Shown here in pieces: positions 42,807 to 53,500 of a stretch of DNA of 64,000 nucleotides. The position numbers were made by a program, and so were the translations under genes. Position 1 is the first letter of the stretch. Each line of letters opens with the position of its first letter. This DNA comes from Rhipicephalus microplus. Lineage: Eukaryota; Arthropoda; Arachnida; Ixodida; Ixodidae. The stretch spans positions 139,200,332 to 139,264,331 of the forward strand of contig NC_134710.1 in assembly GCF_043290135.1 (NCBI RefSeq), read 5' to 3'. The notes under the pieces were generated by a model. That model saw only the letters and a program-made list of their open reading frames with translations, was not told where the DNA came from and ran no database searches.

Positions 42807-44220
42807 AGACATCGACACACTAAGATCAGCTGTATGCCCCAAATTAACGGAAAAGTATGCCTTCTGTGCTGATCTGATGCCAATATATATATACGTTTGC
42901 AGTTGCTAAGTACTTTTTTTATCCTTCACTGTTTTTGTGTTTCAAGGTTGCCTTCCCGTCTAGTCTTAACTTAGTATACGTTGGTCGTTTTTATTTACTC
43001 GTGCACGATCACTGTGAAGCAACCAGTGACAGTCCTGAGAAAATTCTGTCATGGAGTGCTTTATTTGCGTAATTGCCTCTGTCAGCATAGCATTTATGCA
43101 TACAAATAAATGACCTGTACACTAATTCTCGAGTGTCACGTAATTTCAACTCTTTGAGCAAGCATAATAATGGTAAAAAAGCTGTAGTTTCAATATAGCT
43201 GGATATATGCATTTTTCCTTGTGGATAATGACCTACCGTGCATTTGTTTAGAAGCACTTATGCTCTTACGTTTTTGCTTTATTATTACCTATTTTAGTTA
43301 CTTATTTCATTTCTTTATTTTTGACACAAATGTTTTGTTAAACAAAGTGTACTTAGCATGCATTCTCTCGTGTTACATATTCTTTGTTACTTCTGTGCAA
43401 ATGAACCTTTTCTAGTTATATCCCTAGGTATTCTTTCAAATTCTCATTGAGCTATGAACTTATCGAGCTTTTTGTGCATCTTTACATCCTAGATTTAAAC
43501 TTTTTTGTATGTTGCGAACAATATGCTGTGTATTTGTTGTTTAATATTTATGTATAACCGGTACAGAGGCCTTTTGTCAGGTATTGTTATACCTTTAGCT
43601 TCTGTACCTTTCTTGGTGTAATTCAAGAAAACTAAAGAACCTGAATATGAATACTGCCCCTCGGCACTTCATCATGTGTACAATACATATAACGCAATTT
43701 ATGATAAACGAGCAAATAATAAACTTAGCAAAAGAAGCCATCATAACCGCGCTTTGGTAGCTTCGCAACACTAAAATTCGCGTTTTGCGATATATCTAAT
43801 GCTGCCGGTACGCATATGACTGCTTTAAACAATTGTTTGCGTATTTGGAATGCAGAGTTTACAAGGCAAATAACTAAGTGTTTAGACTTGCCAGAACTCT
43901 CGTTTGCGGCCGAAGGAAGAGGATTCGTTTTAAATAGAACGAAATCTATACGTCAGCCTATAGAGCACAACACATGCACAGGCCGTCAGTTTATATGAAG
44001 TACATCATTCCGTTAATAAACATTTAGGTAACAACAGCACTAAAAGCTCTCCAAGGTTCAAAAAGAAAAGAAAAAGAAAAAACTCACAGCGCGCGCTTAT
44101 TTCTGGACGTTTCCGCGCACCGCAAGCACCTTGTATAGCGCCTTTCGCATGCTGTCTAGCTGCGGCGGGAGGCGCAATGGCGGCCATCATAGCAGATGAC
44201 GCGCCTGTCCTGACCCTCAG
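42807..44220. other. 3' part of the P element and flank
   Basis: Downstream of the transposase. A/T-rich with no coding signal, apart from a small unrecognised frame at 43816-43998. It becomes GC-rich towards the right terminus at 44248. Confidence 0.5.
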
Positions 44221-44812
44221 CGGAGCGCGCGGGCATCAAGGCACTCTAAGAGTGTCTCGATGCACGTGTTCCCGATCAGGGTGCTGCCACCTTTTGTACT
44301 GTTTTCTCCGCCATTGTAGTGCCTGCATCGTCTTCGCCCAGCTTTGTAGGGCTCACATGCCACTTTCTTTGGGCAGGTATGACTGGAGGTCGTGTTTCTC
44401 AGTGCAACAAGCATTAGCGTTAAGCTAGTAAGCCACTCCCCGCCACAGCGAAACCGGTATACAGCGGGAGCGATAATGGCGGCCGCCATAGCATCGAGGC
44501 ACTCTACTTTCGCATAAAGCCCCTTGATCTTGGGAAAGTGCCGCCATCCACTGTAGCCGCCGTACAGTGTCTAGAAAAATACTACCTAGTGTGCTGAGCG
44601 CGCGCATTTTGTACGAGGGAGTGTGGTCCGACAAGTGATGGCTCAGTTGCGGCAAGCGGCACTGCGAGTCGAGTGGGTACCTGATTGCGCGAAGAAGTTT
44701 TCTCGTCCATTTGCTGCCGGAGCCTCGCTACGAGTGCGATAAGTGTTTGACAGCTGTTATTTATCGTATTGGGAAGTTCGATTTTGCCAGATGTGAGTAG
44801 CAACATACTGAG

Positions 44813-45152
44813 ATGTTAATGGCTAAGGGGCAATGCAAAGAAAGGACATGTTTTGTGCCTCTGTGTCGAAGCGGTTATCGGTCGAACGAGGAAAGGGTAT
44901 CTTTGTTCAACGCACTGACGGACCCAGCACGGCTTCCAGAATCGGAAAGCAGGATCAAGAGGGCAGACAGAAGGCTGACGCCGAAGGCTGTCGTTTCCGA
45001 ACGACATTTTGAGAGTGACTGCATCGAATGATCTTTTCAGATTACGGTGAACGGTGTCGTGAATGAAATCGCCCGAAAGAAGCCGTGTCTGAAGCCCGAT
45101 GCTGTCCCTACAGTGTTCGCAAATTACCCAACGCATCTTGTGCCTAAGAAGT
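44813..45152 (+). pseudogene. THAP-domain protein fragment, one nonsense codon
   Basis: The frame from ATG 44813 reads a THAP domain: CFVPLCRSGYRSNEERVSLF, RLTPKAVVSERHFESDCIE, then TGA at 45029-45031. The same frame continues past the stop as SFQITVNGVVNEIARKKP and LKPDAVPTVFANYP, the canonical end of the THAP fold. The TGA is therefore a single nonsense change, most simply CGA to TGA at a CpG. The rest of the protein is replaced by GT repeats. The fragment is unspliced, unlike the THAP exons at 33963/34373. Confidence 0.85.
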
Positions 45153-45329
45153 GTGTACGTGTGTGTGTTTGTACGTGTGTGTGCATGCGTGTGTGTGTAC
45201 GTGTGTGTGCGTATGTGCGTGCGTGTGCGCGCGTTGGGTGTGTGTGTGTTTAGTGTGTGCGTGCGTTTGTGCGAGCGTGTGTGTGTGAGTTCGTGTGTGT
45301 GTGTGTGCTTGTGCGTGCGTGCGTGCGTG

Positions 45330-45376
<47 letters not shown>
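45150..45376. repeat. (GT)n microsatellite with GC interruptions
   Basis: Degenerate GTGTGC/GTGTGT tract, pure from about 45331 to 45374. It generates HTHTHT frames on the minus strand. Confidence 0.97.
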
Positions 45377-45380
<4 letters not shown>

Positions 45381-45858
45381 TTGTGGGCGGCAGCCAACGG
45401 TGAGGTGTATGTTATATTATCTTCATTTGATATTGCTAAATACGAGTACTGTGAAAGCAGTCGCGTAGGTATTGTACAATAAAGCGTTTTGTAAAGAACT
45501 CTCCGAAAATACGGAAAAATTGAAAGTTGGCCTCGCGCGACTCGGCCTACCGAAAGCTTCGCCGCGCATGCGGAGCGCGCGGATTGAACGCAGATGCACC
45601 CACTCGCGCAGCAGCACCCTCTCGTGCCGCAGCGCACCAAGCGGACGCCATCGGCAGTCATCAGCGACGGAGCCATCTCCTCGCCCGCGCTCGGCACACT
45701 AGGCGGTATTTTTCTAGACACTCTATAGTCGCCGCAACGCACGACCATCCCTCTTTTTCTTCGCCTCTTCAGAGTTTCTCCCGTTCTGCGCAGCTGTTTC
45801 TGCGCGATGATTGGTCTTCTTCACGGTTCCCGTAGAGACGGGCGACTCATGCGTTGTG

Positions 45859-45860
<2 letters not shown>

Positions 45861-45938
<78 letters not shown>
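45861..45938. repeat. (AT)n microsatellite
   Basis: Perfect AT tract. Confidence 0.99.
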
Positions 45939-45942
<4 letters not shown>

Positions 45943-46026
45943 CTCGCGCTATTTTTCACCGGGGCTGCCGTAGCTCGCCGAGCGAACATTGCGCGTGCTT
46001 TGTTTTCTGTGTTGTTTGCTGTCGCC

Positions 46027-47790
46027 ATGCCTTTTGATTGCGCTTATAATTGTTAAAACCAAAATACAAACTGCTATGTTGTTTTTTACGATATCCAGGT
46101 AATCACGATAGCTTTTGTAAGAGCGGTCGCTGCACTACATGGGCTGAAAAAACCTAATTCCGTCAGAGATCATGTTCCATGCGAGTTACGGCGCTTTTCT
46201 TATTGCTCGTATGGAAACCCCGAGATGCTGTATGTATTTCAGTATTCTTCCAACATGATAAACATAGTTTTTTGCAGCTAACTGTGCGTTATATGAAAAT
46301 AGGAACCTCCCGAATGTGCTGAATATACTGCCGAGACTTCATCAAATCGCACGTCGGCAAAGTGAACTACAGAAACTTCCGCAGCGAACAGTTACCTGCC
46401 ATGATACAGCTTCCCGATTGCGCCTATCGTGATCGTTAGGATCCGTTGAAAATTAATGCGGAAAAATTAAAGAGTGAACGAACATATCGAGGTGGCACTG
46501 GCGATGATCACCAAATGGGGTTATTTTTTATTTGAAGGGGGTGCGCATTTAAACGCAAAATAATGGCAGAGTGCGATCTGGTGCTAGAAGAAAAAGCACT
46601 TCCGAAAAAAATTGTCGAGATAGAACATCAACTTCCTGGTAGCCAAAATGAGCCGTTATGTCATGGGGCGCAGGTCACGTGACGCAGCTGCACCGTGACG
46701 TCATTATGGGACTACAAACTTTGCGAAATGCAATAAATTTCTGTCATATGGGGGTTCGTCATCTCATGATAATGTTTTTGTTTTTTGTTTTTTGCTTCAC
46801 CTGTTCCCGATGACGCGAGACGCCGACAGCGTTATTTCGCATGTGATGAGGCATCTAAGGCTATCGTCTTAACGATAGCCTTAGATTTTCGCAACAGACG
46901 CTGATGAGCAGCGTCTGTTGCGAAAATCGCGTTTGTTTGTTTTTCAATTCATTAATTTGCATTTGAATTGGGATGTCAGCGCACGCATGACAGAGTGCCG
47001 ACTAATATTTGGTTTTCTCGCGCATACAGGTGACGTGCAAGGGGTGTTTTCGGTATCGTACACGCTTGCTGGTGATATCAACTTCGAAGCAGAGGTCTAA
47101 AATCCTCGCTCGCTCAATGAGTGCTTTAAAGTCACCTTTCTGTGGTTTTTTCGGGACCTTTTTTCTATTCAGGTAACACGAGCTCATTTTACAGCATCGA
47201 TGAGTTGGGTGACAAAGATCTAGCAGTCAGTTACGGCTATAATTTTTGCGCAATAATTCAGAGAAGTTCTGTACTAATGATGTTTAGCACTGCAGTGTGT
47301 TAGTAGTCACTTGTCATTTTGTAAACAATTATACATCGTGTCTGAGTGATCAGCTGCTTTCTATACGTTGTTGCTATATCCATTGAATACTAATCTGAGC
47401 CGCCTATTTTGAACGAATTGAAGAAATAAACTTGAAACCCGATGCAGTTGAACCATTATTTTTCCACCACCACAGGAAGCCCCCTCGATGGAGACATGAA
47501 CATCGAGCTGATAGCAATGAGTGGTTGCTGCTACCTACTCCTTTTCGCGTCTGTAGCAGTTGCCACAAGCAAAACTATATATGAAGCGAACGTAAAGCAT
47601 GTTATCATCTGAAAAAAAAAAACCTGCATCATTGAACTCTCCATGAATCTGCTTTTAAAATAGCACGCTTTCAAAAGAAACTAATCTTCTAATAAATGTT
47701 CATTGCAGTGTTCTCTACTTTGTGATCATCATTTTTCCGAATATGCTAAAGTACCGGGGTGTGCGCAAGTGCCACGAAATCACGCGCCTC
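46027..47790 (+). pseudogene. Possible THAP-domain remnant in two pieces
   Basis: ATG at 46027 gives MPFDCAYNC followed directly by a stop, which resembles the first CxxxC of a THAP domain. At 47709, after an acceptor-like TTCATTGCAG, the frame reads CSLLCDHHFSEYAKVPG, resembling the C..HF half. The two are 1.7 kb apart with no proof that they belong together. This is a weak suggestion only. Confidence 0.25.
46853..46927. repeat. Two adjacent perfect hairpins
   Basis: Hairpin 1: ATCTAAGGCTATCGT, loop CTTA, then its exact complement (46853-46886). Hairpin 2: ATTTTCGCAACAGACGCTG, loop ATGAG, then its exact complement (46885-46927). The stems are 15 and 19 bp and share two bases at the join. 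They are probably termini of small inverted-repeat elements. Confidence 0.9.
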
Positions 47791-48000
47791 CATTGAATTC
47801 GGCGGCACCTCCGTGGGAGCCCCAGCGAAAAATGGCGTCGGGTGCAGCACGCGCTGAAGGCTGGAGAAGAGAAGCGAGGAGGAAATGCGCACGCGGAGGA
47901 GAGTGTCGTTACTCTCCTATATGAAGGGGTTTTAAATTTGAAATTCACACGAGAGAGAGCTCTCCTGAGGAGATGCGAGGATGGCGCATCACATGACAAC

Positions 48001-48094
48001 GACGATAGTTATAGCGCGAGAACAAAGCGACGACACAGAGACAAGAAGGACACGAAAGACATCGTCGTTTTATTCTCGCGCTATAACTATCGTC
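48001..48094. repeat. Hairpin element with 22-bp perfect stem
   Basis: GACGATAGTTATAGCGCGAG.. (48001-48022) pairs with 48073-48094. The loop contains CGACGACACAGAGACAAGAA and GGACACGAAAGAC. The same loop and one stem recur near 63272-63345 in inverted order, so this is a dispersed family. Confidence 0.85.
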
Positions 48095-48282
48095 ACGCCA
48101 TACCACTAGCCCAAGCTGCCACACTTCTAATTGACAACGACGTCACGAGTTAGTGTGTCGACGCGACCTCACGGATCCTTGGGTACCGCGGAGGCGGGGA
48201 TCGTTTCTACGACCGGTCAAACGATCTCCGTGCTGCGGGGTATGTAGTGGAATTTCCGGTGGGTCTCTGGCCACATTGTAGT

Positions 48283-48378
48283 GCCCCGCCGCGGTGGTAT
48301 ATGGCTAAGGTACTCGTCTGCTGACCCGCAGGTCACGGGATCGAATCACGGCTGCGGCGGCTGCATTTCTGATGGAGG
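48283..48378 (+). mobile_element. Ruka-type SINE, 5' part
   Basis: GCCCCGCCGCGGTGGTATAT, then CTGCTGACCCGCAGGTCACG, GGATCGAATCACGGCTGCGG, and CATTTCTGATGGAGG, where similarity stops. Confidence 0.88.
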
Positions 48379-49450
48379 AAATTAATCCAGACTTGCATGC
48401 ACCATGATGGCGAAAATGAATCATGAAGTTACTTTTTTTTTTCTCTCGTGGAAGAATATCCTCGCTTGTGGGATATCTCTTCCGATGACTAGTAAAACTA
48501 ACCTAAAGAATGGAGTGTGGAAGACGATAGCCAAGCAGATGATGGAGTGCTACCATCTTTATGGAGTGATGTTTAGTTTTGTTTTAAAGTGGTTATTCTT
48601 ATGAGAATTATGACATCGCCTTCTTTTGTTGCCGCTGCGGTTGCTTATCTGCTTGTTCAGCCTGATAGAGATGTCTTACTTTCTAAACATTTTTTAATGG
48701 GCCTCTTTATTGAAGGTTAGACGCTTAAAATATAGATGGTTTTAAGGTTGCAAGCATTGTACCACAAAAAACTTCTGGTCACCTCAATTACCAGCTCCTA
48801 ATGTTGAAACTAAAAGCACATTTTCAAGTTCTTTTCAAGGGTAAGAAAAGTCTCCCTTTCGTTTTTCACATAAAAGAAACATGCGTAAACTAAAATGGAA
48901 TGTTTTATGATTTTATGTAGCTGAAAAGAACATTTGTTTTAATATATTTTGCTAAATAAGGGAAGAAAACTGGAAAAATCAGCGGGTTATTTTCTAAGGC
49001 TCTTGAGATGCACCGATGCTATTAAGGCACATCGGTGGACAAAACCGGATTTCTTCAAGAACCTGTGTTTGTAAACATTTAGAGGGTATGTAGGCAGTCG
49101 TAGCAGAGTGTGCTAGAACACTCTAATAGAATCCGAGAGCTGCTTTTTATTTTCAGAAACATGACATACTTCATATTTTACTTTCTCGGCTGCACTGATG
49201 CAGCAGAATCTTAGGCCGAGTTCGCGTAGTGAAGACAGAAGTGGTCTTCTATTACATTGTGTTTCGAAATTATTATTAAACACTTGTACATATAATTGTC
49301 AAATATTAATAGGCTAGATTACTTGCGTTCTTAGTTATTCTCATGATAAAAAATGCTACAATTGCATAATTCCTTCACACAGAGCCAATGTACATCCAAA
49401 GATACTTTATTGAAATTCCTATCTACCGACTCAATACTAGTATTTGACAT
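48379..49450. other. No supported gene
   Basis: A/T-rich. A frame at 48404-48604 resembles nothing. No paired repeats are noticed. Confidence 0.5.
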
Positions 49451-49624
49451 CCCGGCTGTGGCGGCTGCATTTCCGATGGAGGCGGAAATGCTGTAGGCCC
49501 GTGTGCTCAGATTTTAGTGAACGTTAAAGAACCCCAGGTGGTCAAAATTTCTGGAGCCCTCCACTACGGCATATCTTATAATCATACGGTGGTTTTGGGA
49601 CGTTAAACCACACATATCAATCAT
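49451..49624 (+). mobile_element. Ruka-type SINE, body and tail
   Basis: CCCGGCTGTGGCGGCTGCAT, then GATGGAGGCGGAAATGCTGT, AGAACCCCAGGTGGTC, and the tail GGGACGTTAAACCACACATA. The tRNA-like head is largely missing. It ends TCAATCAT. Confidence 0.9.
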
Positions 49625-50547
49625 CATATGAGGGGAAAGTTTAAGAAATATCAAAAATGTTTTAATATTCATAATTTTCTATCGTGTGCTGTTTTCTAGA
49701 GTGATTTTATCTCTTTATTGAAGGTGTTATTATTATAAGCTTTGGCAGTTTGATAAATAAGTATGCTGAGAACGTAATGCAGAATTCTCGCCGCTCTGCC
49801 ATATGCTATTTTTGATATAAAAACCTGCAAAGCAGACAAAAAATGTCTTTTTTATTTGGCCAATTTTGAAATTTTTCATAAAAATATGTACACTACCCAG
49901 AGGAGTGAAAAAATATCTGAGCGCAAGCCCAAACTTGCATATATTTATCTAAACAAATTTAAGAAACATAGCTATAATACATTTTGTATAATTCATAACC
50001 AAAGTAGAAGAAAACAGAAGACAAGGTAAGCGTGGCACTCCACCTTTTTATCATTAGTGATTTACTGTGCTTCGAAAAATTTTGCCCAGCAGAGCGATTT
50101 GCGGATCTCTTCTTTCCACGTAGTGGGCAACAATATATAAAATTGCTAAATAAATTTAAGAGGTCAACTGGCCCTGCTTTGTTTGATCTTATGTGTAATT
50201 ACCCTGCTATAGACCTTTTTAATCTTTCTGGGCTGCTGCATGGGGGTGCAAAAGCTGAGATCACAGTCTCGGCCCGGCATTTTTGGGGGGGTCACGCATG
50301 TTAACAACAGCCAAGAGGGGCTCACTGTGGCACCCAGGGAGCCTTCATTGACAAAGTGCATAGAATAGAATCATTGCCAACAACATACAATACATTGCAA
50401 CACCACTTGTAAGCCTTTACACACATGGCTACTATTCATGCATACTGTACATAGATGCTGCATCTTGATGAAGTATTTTCAGCTTTAACAATACAGCAAC
50501 ATCGCCCATTTACAATCCAGTAAGTGATGGCGTAAACTCGAAACAAG
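49625..50547. other. Downstream of LENG1, probable 3' UTR in part
   Basis: A/T-rich. No clear minus-strand AATAAA is found close to the stop codon. A TTTTTAATC stretch near 50216 could supply ATTAAA on the minus strand. An open frame at 50032-50304 (+) is unrecognised. Confidence 0.4.
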
Positions 50548-53500
50548 TCACTGCGGACGCTTGGCTAAGTGTGGGTTGTACTGGGAGTTGTAGCCACGTC
50601 GTCTATCATCCATGATGACGTCATGCGACTTGTCCTGAACTGGCAGCTCTCCCCGAGCTCTTCGAAGGAGTTCCTCGGCCTTTGCTCGCTCTGCCTTCTC
50701 ACGAGCCAACCTCTCAGCACGCAGCTGTTCCAGTGGCTTATCCAGGCGCTTTACTTTCTTCGAATGTAATTCTGTTTTCTGTGCAATTTGCTAAAAATGA
50801 TTGAGAGAGCAAAACTGTTAGTTTGATTCTACTTTCACGCACAGTGCATTTCTCATGCTAGAGTATAACAATCTGCTATTTCAGCGGCCAGTGTCAGCAA
50901 GAACATACGTTTTTCAATACACTTTGCAAGGCACACGAACCTGTTTTCAATGTTCATGTTCTTGCATTACACTCCACTATGAATACCTGCACTAAAGACA
51001 TCAAAGATGTTTACAGATTACCATAGATAATACTGAATGGAGGTAAATTATAGTGCAGTCCATTAGGAGTTGCTAAATAAGAAACATTGTTAGAATTATA
51101 ACAGCGGGATTTGTGTTCCAACAGTTCATGTCTCAAAAATACAGCAATCTTGCCGATACACCACCCCAGTAAATTTTCTTGTCGAAAAGTTGGCTAGAGT
51201 AACATTTTTTGTTCAATAGATTTCCTATCACTTCAAGGCTCCATGTACCCTTGAACATCAGTATTGCTTGAATACATAACATTTCACCTTTGTTGCGGAA
51301 ATGTTGTAGGCCCGTGTGCTCAGATTTGGGTGCACGTTAAAGAATCCCAGGTGGTCTAAATTTCCGAAGCCCTCCACTACGGCGTCTCTCGTAATTATAT
51401 AGTGGTTTTGGGACGTTAAAACCCCACATATCAATCAATTTCACCTTTGTTTTCTGACACTGTGCATCTATCACAAAAAACAACAAGGATACTGCACCAC
51501 TATGCTTATATTTACGCCTTTCTGAAGCACATGAGAAAATCTCACTTCTAACATTTGAGAGCAAAGGTAAACACATTACCAAGACTGCAATACCGCAGAT
51601 ATCACACAACAACTGCGAACAGTGAACGCGGCTATTGTTGATTGTGGCAAAAGCCGATAAACTATACTTTATATGAACAGCCGCAAATGTCAAGTCGCCT
51701 TTAGGCTATAAGCCACTATAGTATTAGTATGTTTCTAAATTTTTCACTGTGCTATTTTAAACTACCGGGTGCTCATTACGACACGAAATAATATAAGCTC
51801 ATTGATAACTAAAAAAGAGTGAAAATAGAAATTTTTTTGATATTGTTACAGCTGTTTCCATTAGGTCTGTATGGTAGCTAAAGTGGCATGAAAAAAGGAA
51901 GTGACAATCACATTTAGCTTCTTGATCTTCTGACCGTTTTCCTTCAAATCATACTTCAAGGAGACATAATGCTTCATGAGATGCAGTGGGTCTATGCGGT
52001 CTTTATTCTTGGCATCCCTTGTTTCTCTGGAAAGAAAATCAACAAAATTTTACAAAAAAGAACATCAATATCACAAGCACCACTTAATAAAAAGCAAACA
52101 AGCATGCAAAGCTTTACATGTGAGACTCCTGTTGTCTAGTTCTCTCCTTGTGCATCCATGATGCATGCTTTACTTTCCTTCATTATGAAACCTCAATAGC
52201 TAGGGTGCCTTGATGTTTTAGGGTGAGGATGTCTTCGGAGTCTACTGCGGTGCAACTTCCATATTTGAGCCAACGGTGTCTTACCGATATCTCAACGCTC
52301 CGCTGATAAACACGGGATGCAGGGCAAAACATGGCCCCGCTGCGACACCAGCCCCTTCAAATAATGGCAAGATCCTAAGGGTGTTGCCATTCTTGTGCAC
52401 ACATTAAGGCACACTACCAACAGCTACCTCAACTTTTTTTTTGCTCTTAGTAACTATGTTTGTTTGTTTCTTATTTTAGTTTGTTAAGGCTTAAGTTTGG
52501 TCAAATGTATACTCGTGTGAAGTATAGCAACCATAAATGAAAAGAGCTTTGTCCACGAGGACTTATAGATCAGGTGGATATTTCCAAGTTTACTGTTGAA
52601 TGCTACAGTAATTGCATCCAAGTTCAAGCAGCAAAGTATCTAAAGGTTTTTTTTTTTTTTACATGCACTAGCCAGAAACATTCTGCCACATCTACAATTT
52701 ATATCCAAGAAATTCTGCATTTTTAACCTGAAACTCATCATTTCAAACAGTGTACAGGTTCAACAACTTTATTTCTTCATTTTAGACTGTAGAGAAATGC
52801 TCATAAGGCACATGCTAATTAACCAAAAGTAAATAGGAGGAGGAAATAACTTTAATAAAGGAAAAAAACGACAAAATGTGGAAGAATTGTCTCCTTCCCC
52901 TAGGTGGCAGTCATGAGTCCTTGTGCTCTGGCAGCATCCTCGGCTTGCCGAAGGACTTTGAGTTGCACTTCTGGGTCTGCACTTAGCAGTGCGGTCTCTC
53001 ACTGCTCTCCATTACTGTATATTTTATATTGTCCTGTCACTGAGGGGCAAGCCCACAGTATATGATTGAGATCCGCCCATTGATTACAGAATTTACACAA
53101 ATCTGAGTATATCTCTGGGTAGATGCATTGATAAGTTACTAGGTTCAAGAAAGTGTTGGTTTGTATGAGGTGCCATGCAGTCGCCTGCTGCTTGTTGAGC
53201 GAGGTATGTGCTGGGGGGAATCCGCCCTTCCTAGCCTGTAGTGTTTTGTGATCTCTTCATAACTAACCATGCGGTCCCCCTCTCCGTCCCCGGACTTCAT
53301 GCTGCACTTGTTCGGCCGGCCAATTCTCGAGCAAGGTCGTGCACAATTTCGTTCCTGGGGAGAGATGACTAAGCAAGTGCCCATATAATATGAACTACCC
53401 ACTCGTCGCAAAGGTTTGCCAGAATTCTTAGCGCTTCCGGTGAGATCCTTCCTTTGGCATAATTTTTAGCAGCGGTTTTGGAATCGATGATCACGACTTC

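Larger units (their letters stand above)
33780..44248 (+). mobile_element. P-superfamily DNA transposon, decayed, LINE inserted
   Basis: The left end TAGAGTGCCTCAATG (33780) is matched by the inverted right end CATCAAGGCACTCTA (ending 44248), with extended similarity into GCGCGCTCC. The flanks AGAGTGCC (33772-33779) and AGAGTGTC (44249-44256) agree at 7 of 8 bases, the duplication length typical of P elements. It contains a THAP-domain transposase gene. Without the LINE (36984-41842) it would be about 5.6 kb. Confidence 0.75.
33771..44506. mobile_element. Outer P-type MITE, split by a P element
   Basis: Its ends are TAGAGTGCC (33771-33779) on the left, continued after the inner element at 44249-44506 (AGAGTGTCTCGATGC to GCATCGAGGCACTCTA). 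Reassembled it is about 267 bp with inverted ends. The outer flanks CTCTCGAA (33763-33770) and CTTTCGCA (44507-44514) match at 6 of 8 bases, consistent with an old 8-bp duplication. Confidence 0.6.
44566..45722 (+). mobile_element. Second THAP-bearing TIR element (P-like, internally deleted)
   Basis: The left end AGTGTCTAGAAAAATACTAC with CTAGTGTGCTGAGCGCG (from 44566) is matched inverted at the right end (GCTCGGCACACTAGGCGG, TATTTTTCTAGACACT, ending 45722). The termini are about 40 bp long and differ from those of the 33780 element. It contains the start of a THAP protein, a GT microsatellite and a polyadenylation signal AATAAA (45479). The flanks CGCCGTAC and CTATAGTC do not match as a duplication. 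Confidence 0.75.

Noticed and set aside
44816..45748. 310-residue minus-strand frame with a Thr-His-rich middle
   Set aside because: Generated by the GT microsatellite and antisense to a readable THAP domain on the plus strand.
50569..50769. 66-residue plus-strand frame
   Set aside because: Antisense shadow of the last LENG1 exon.
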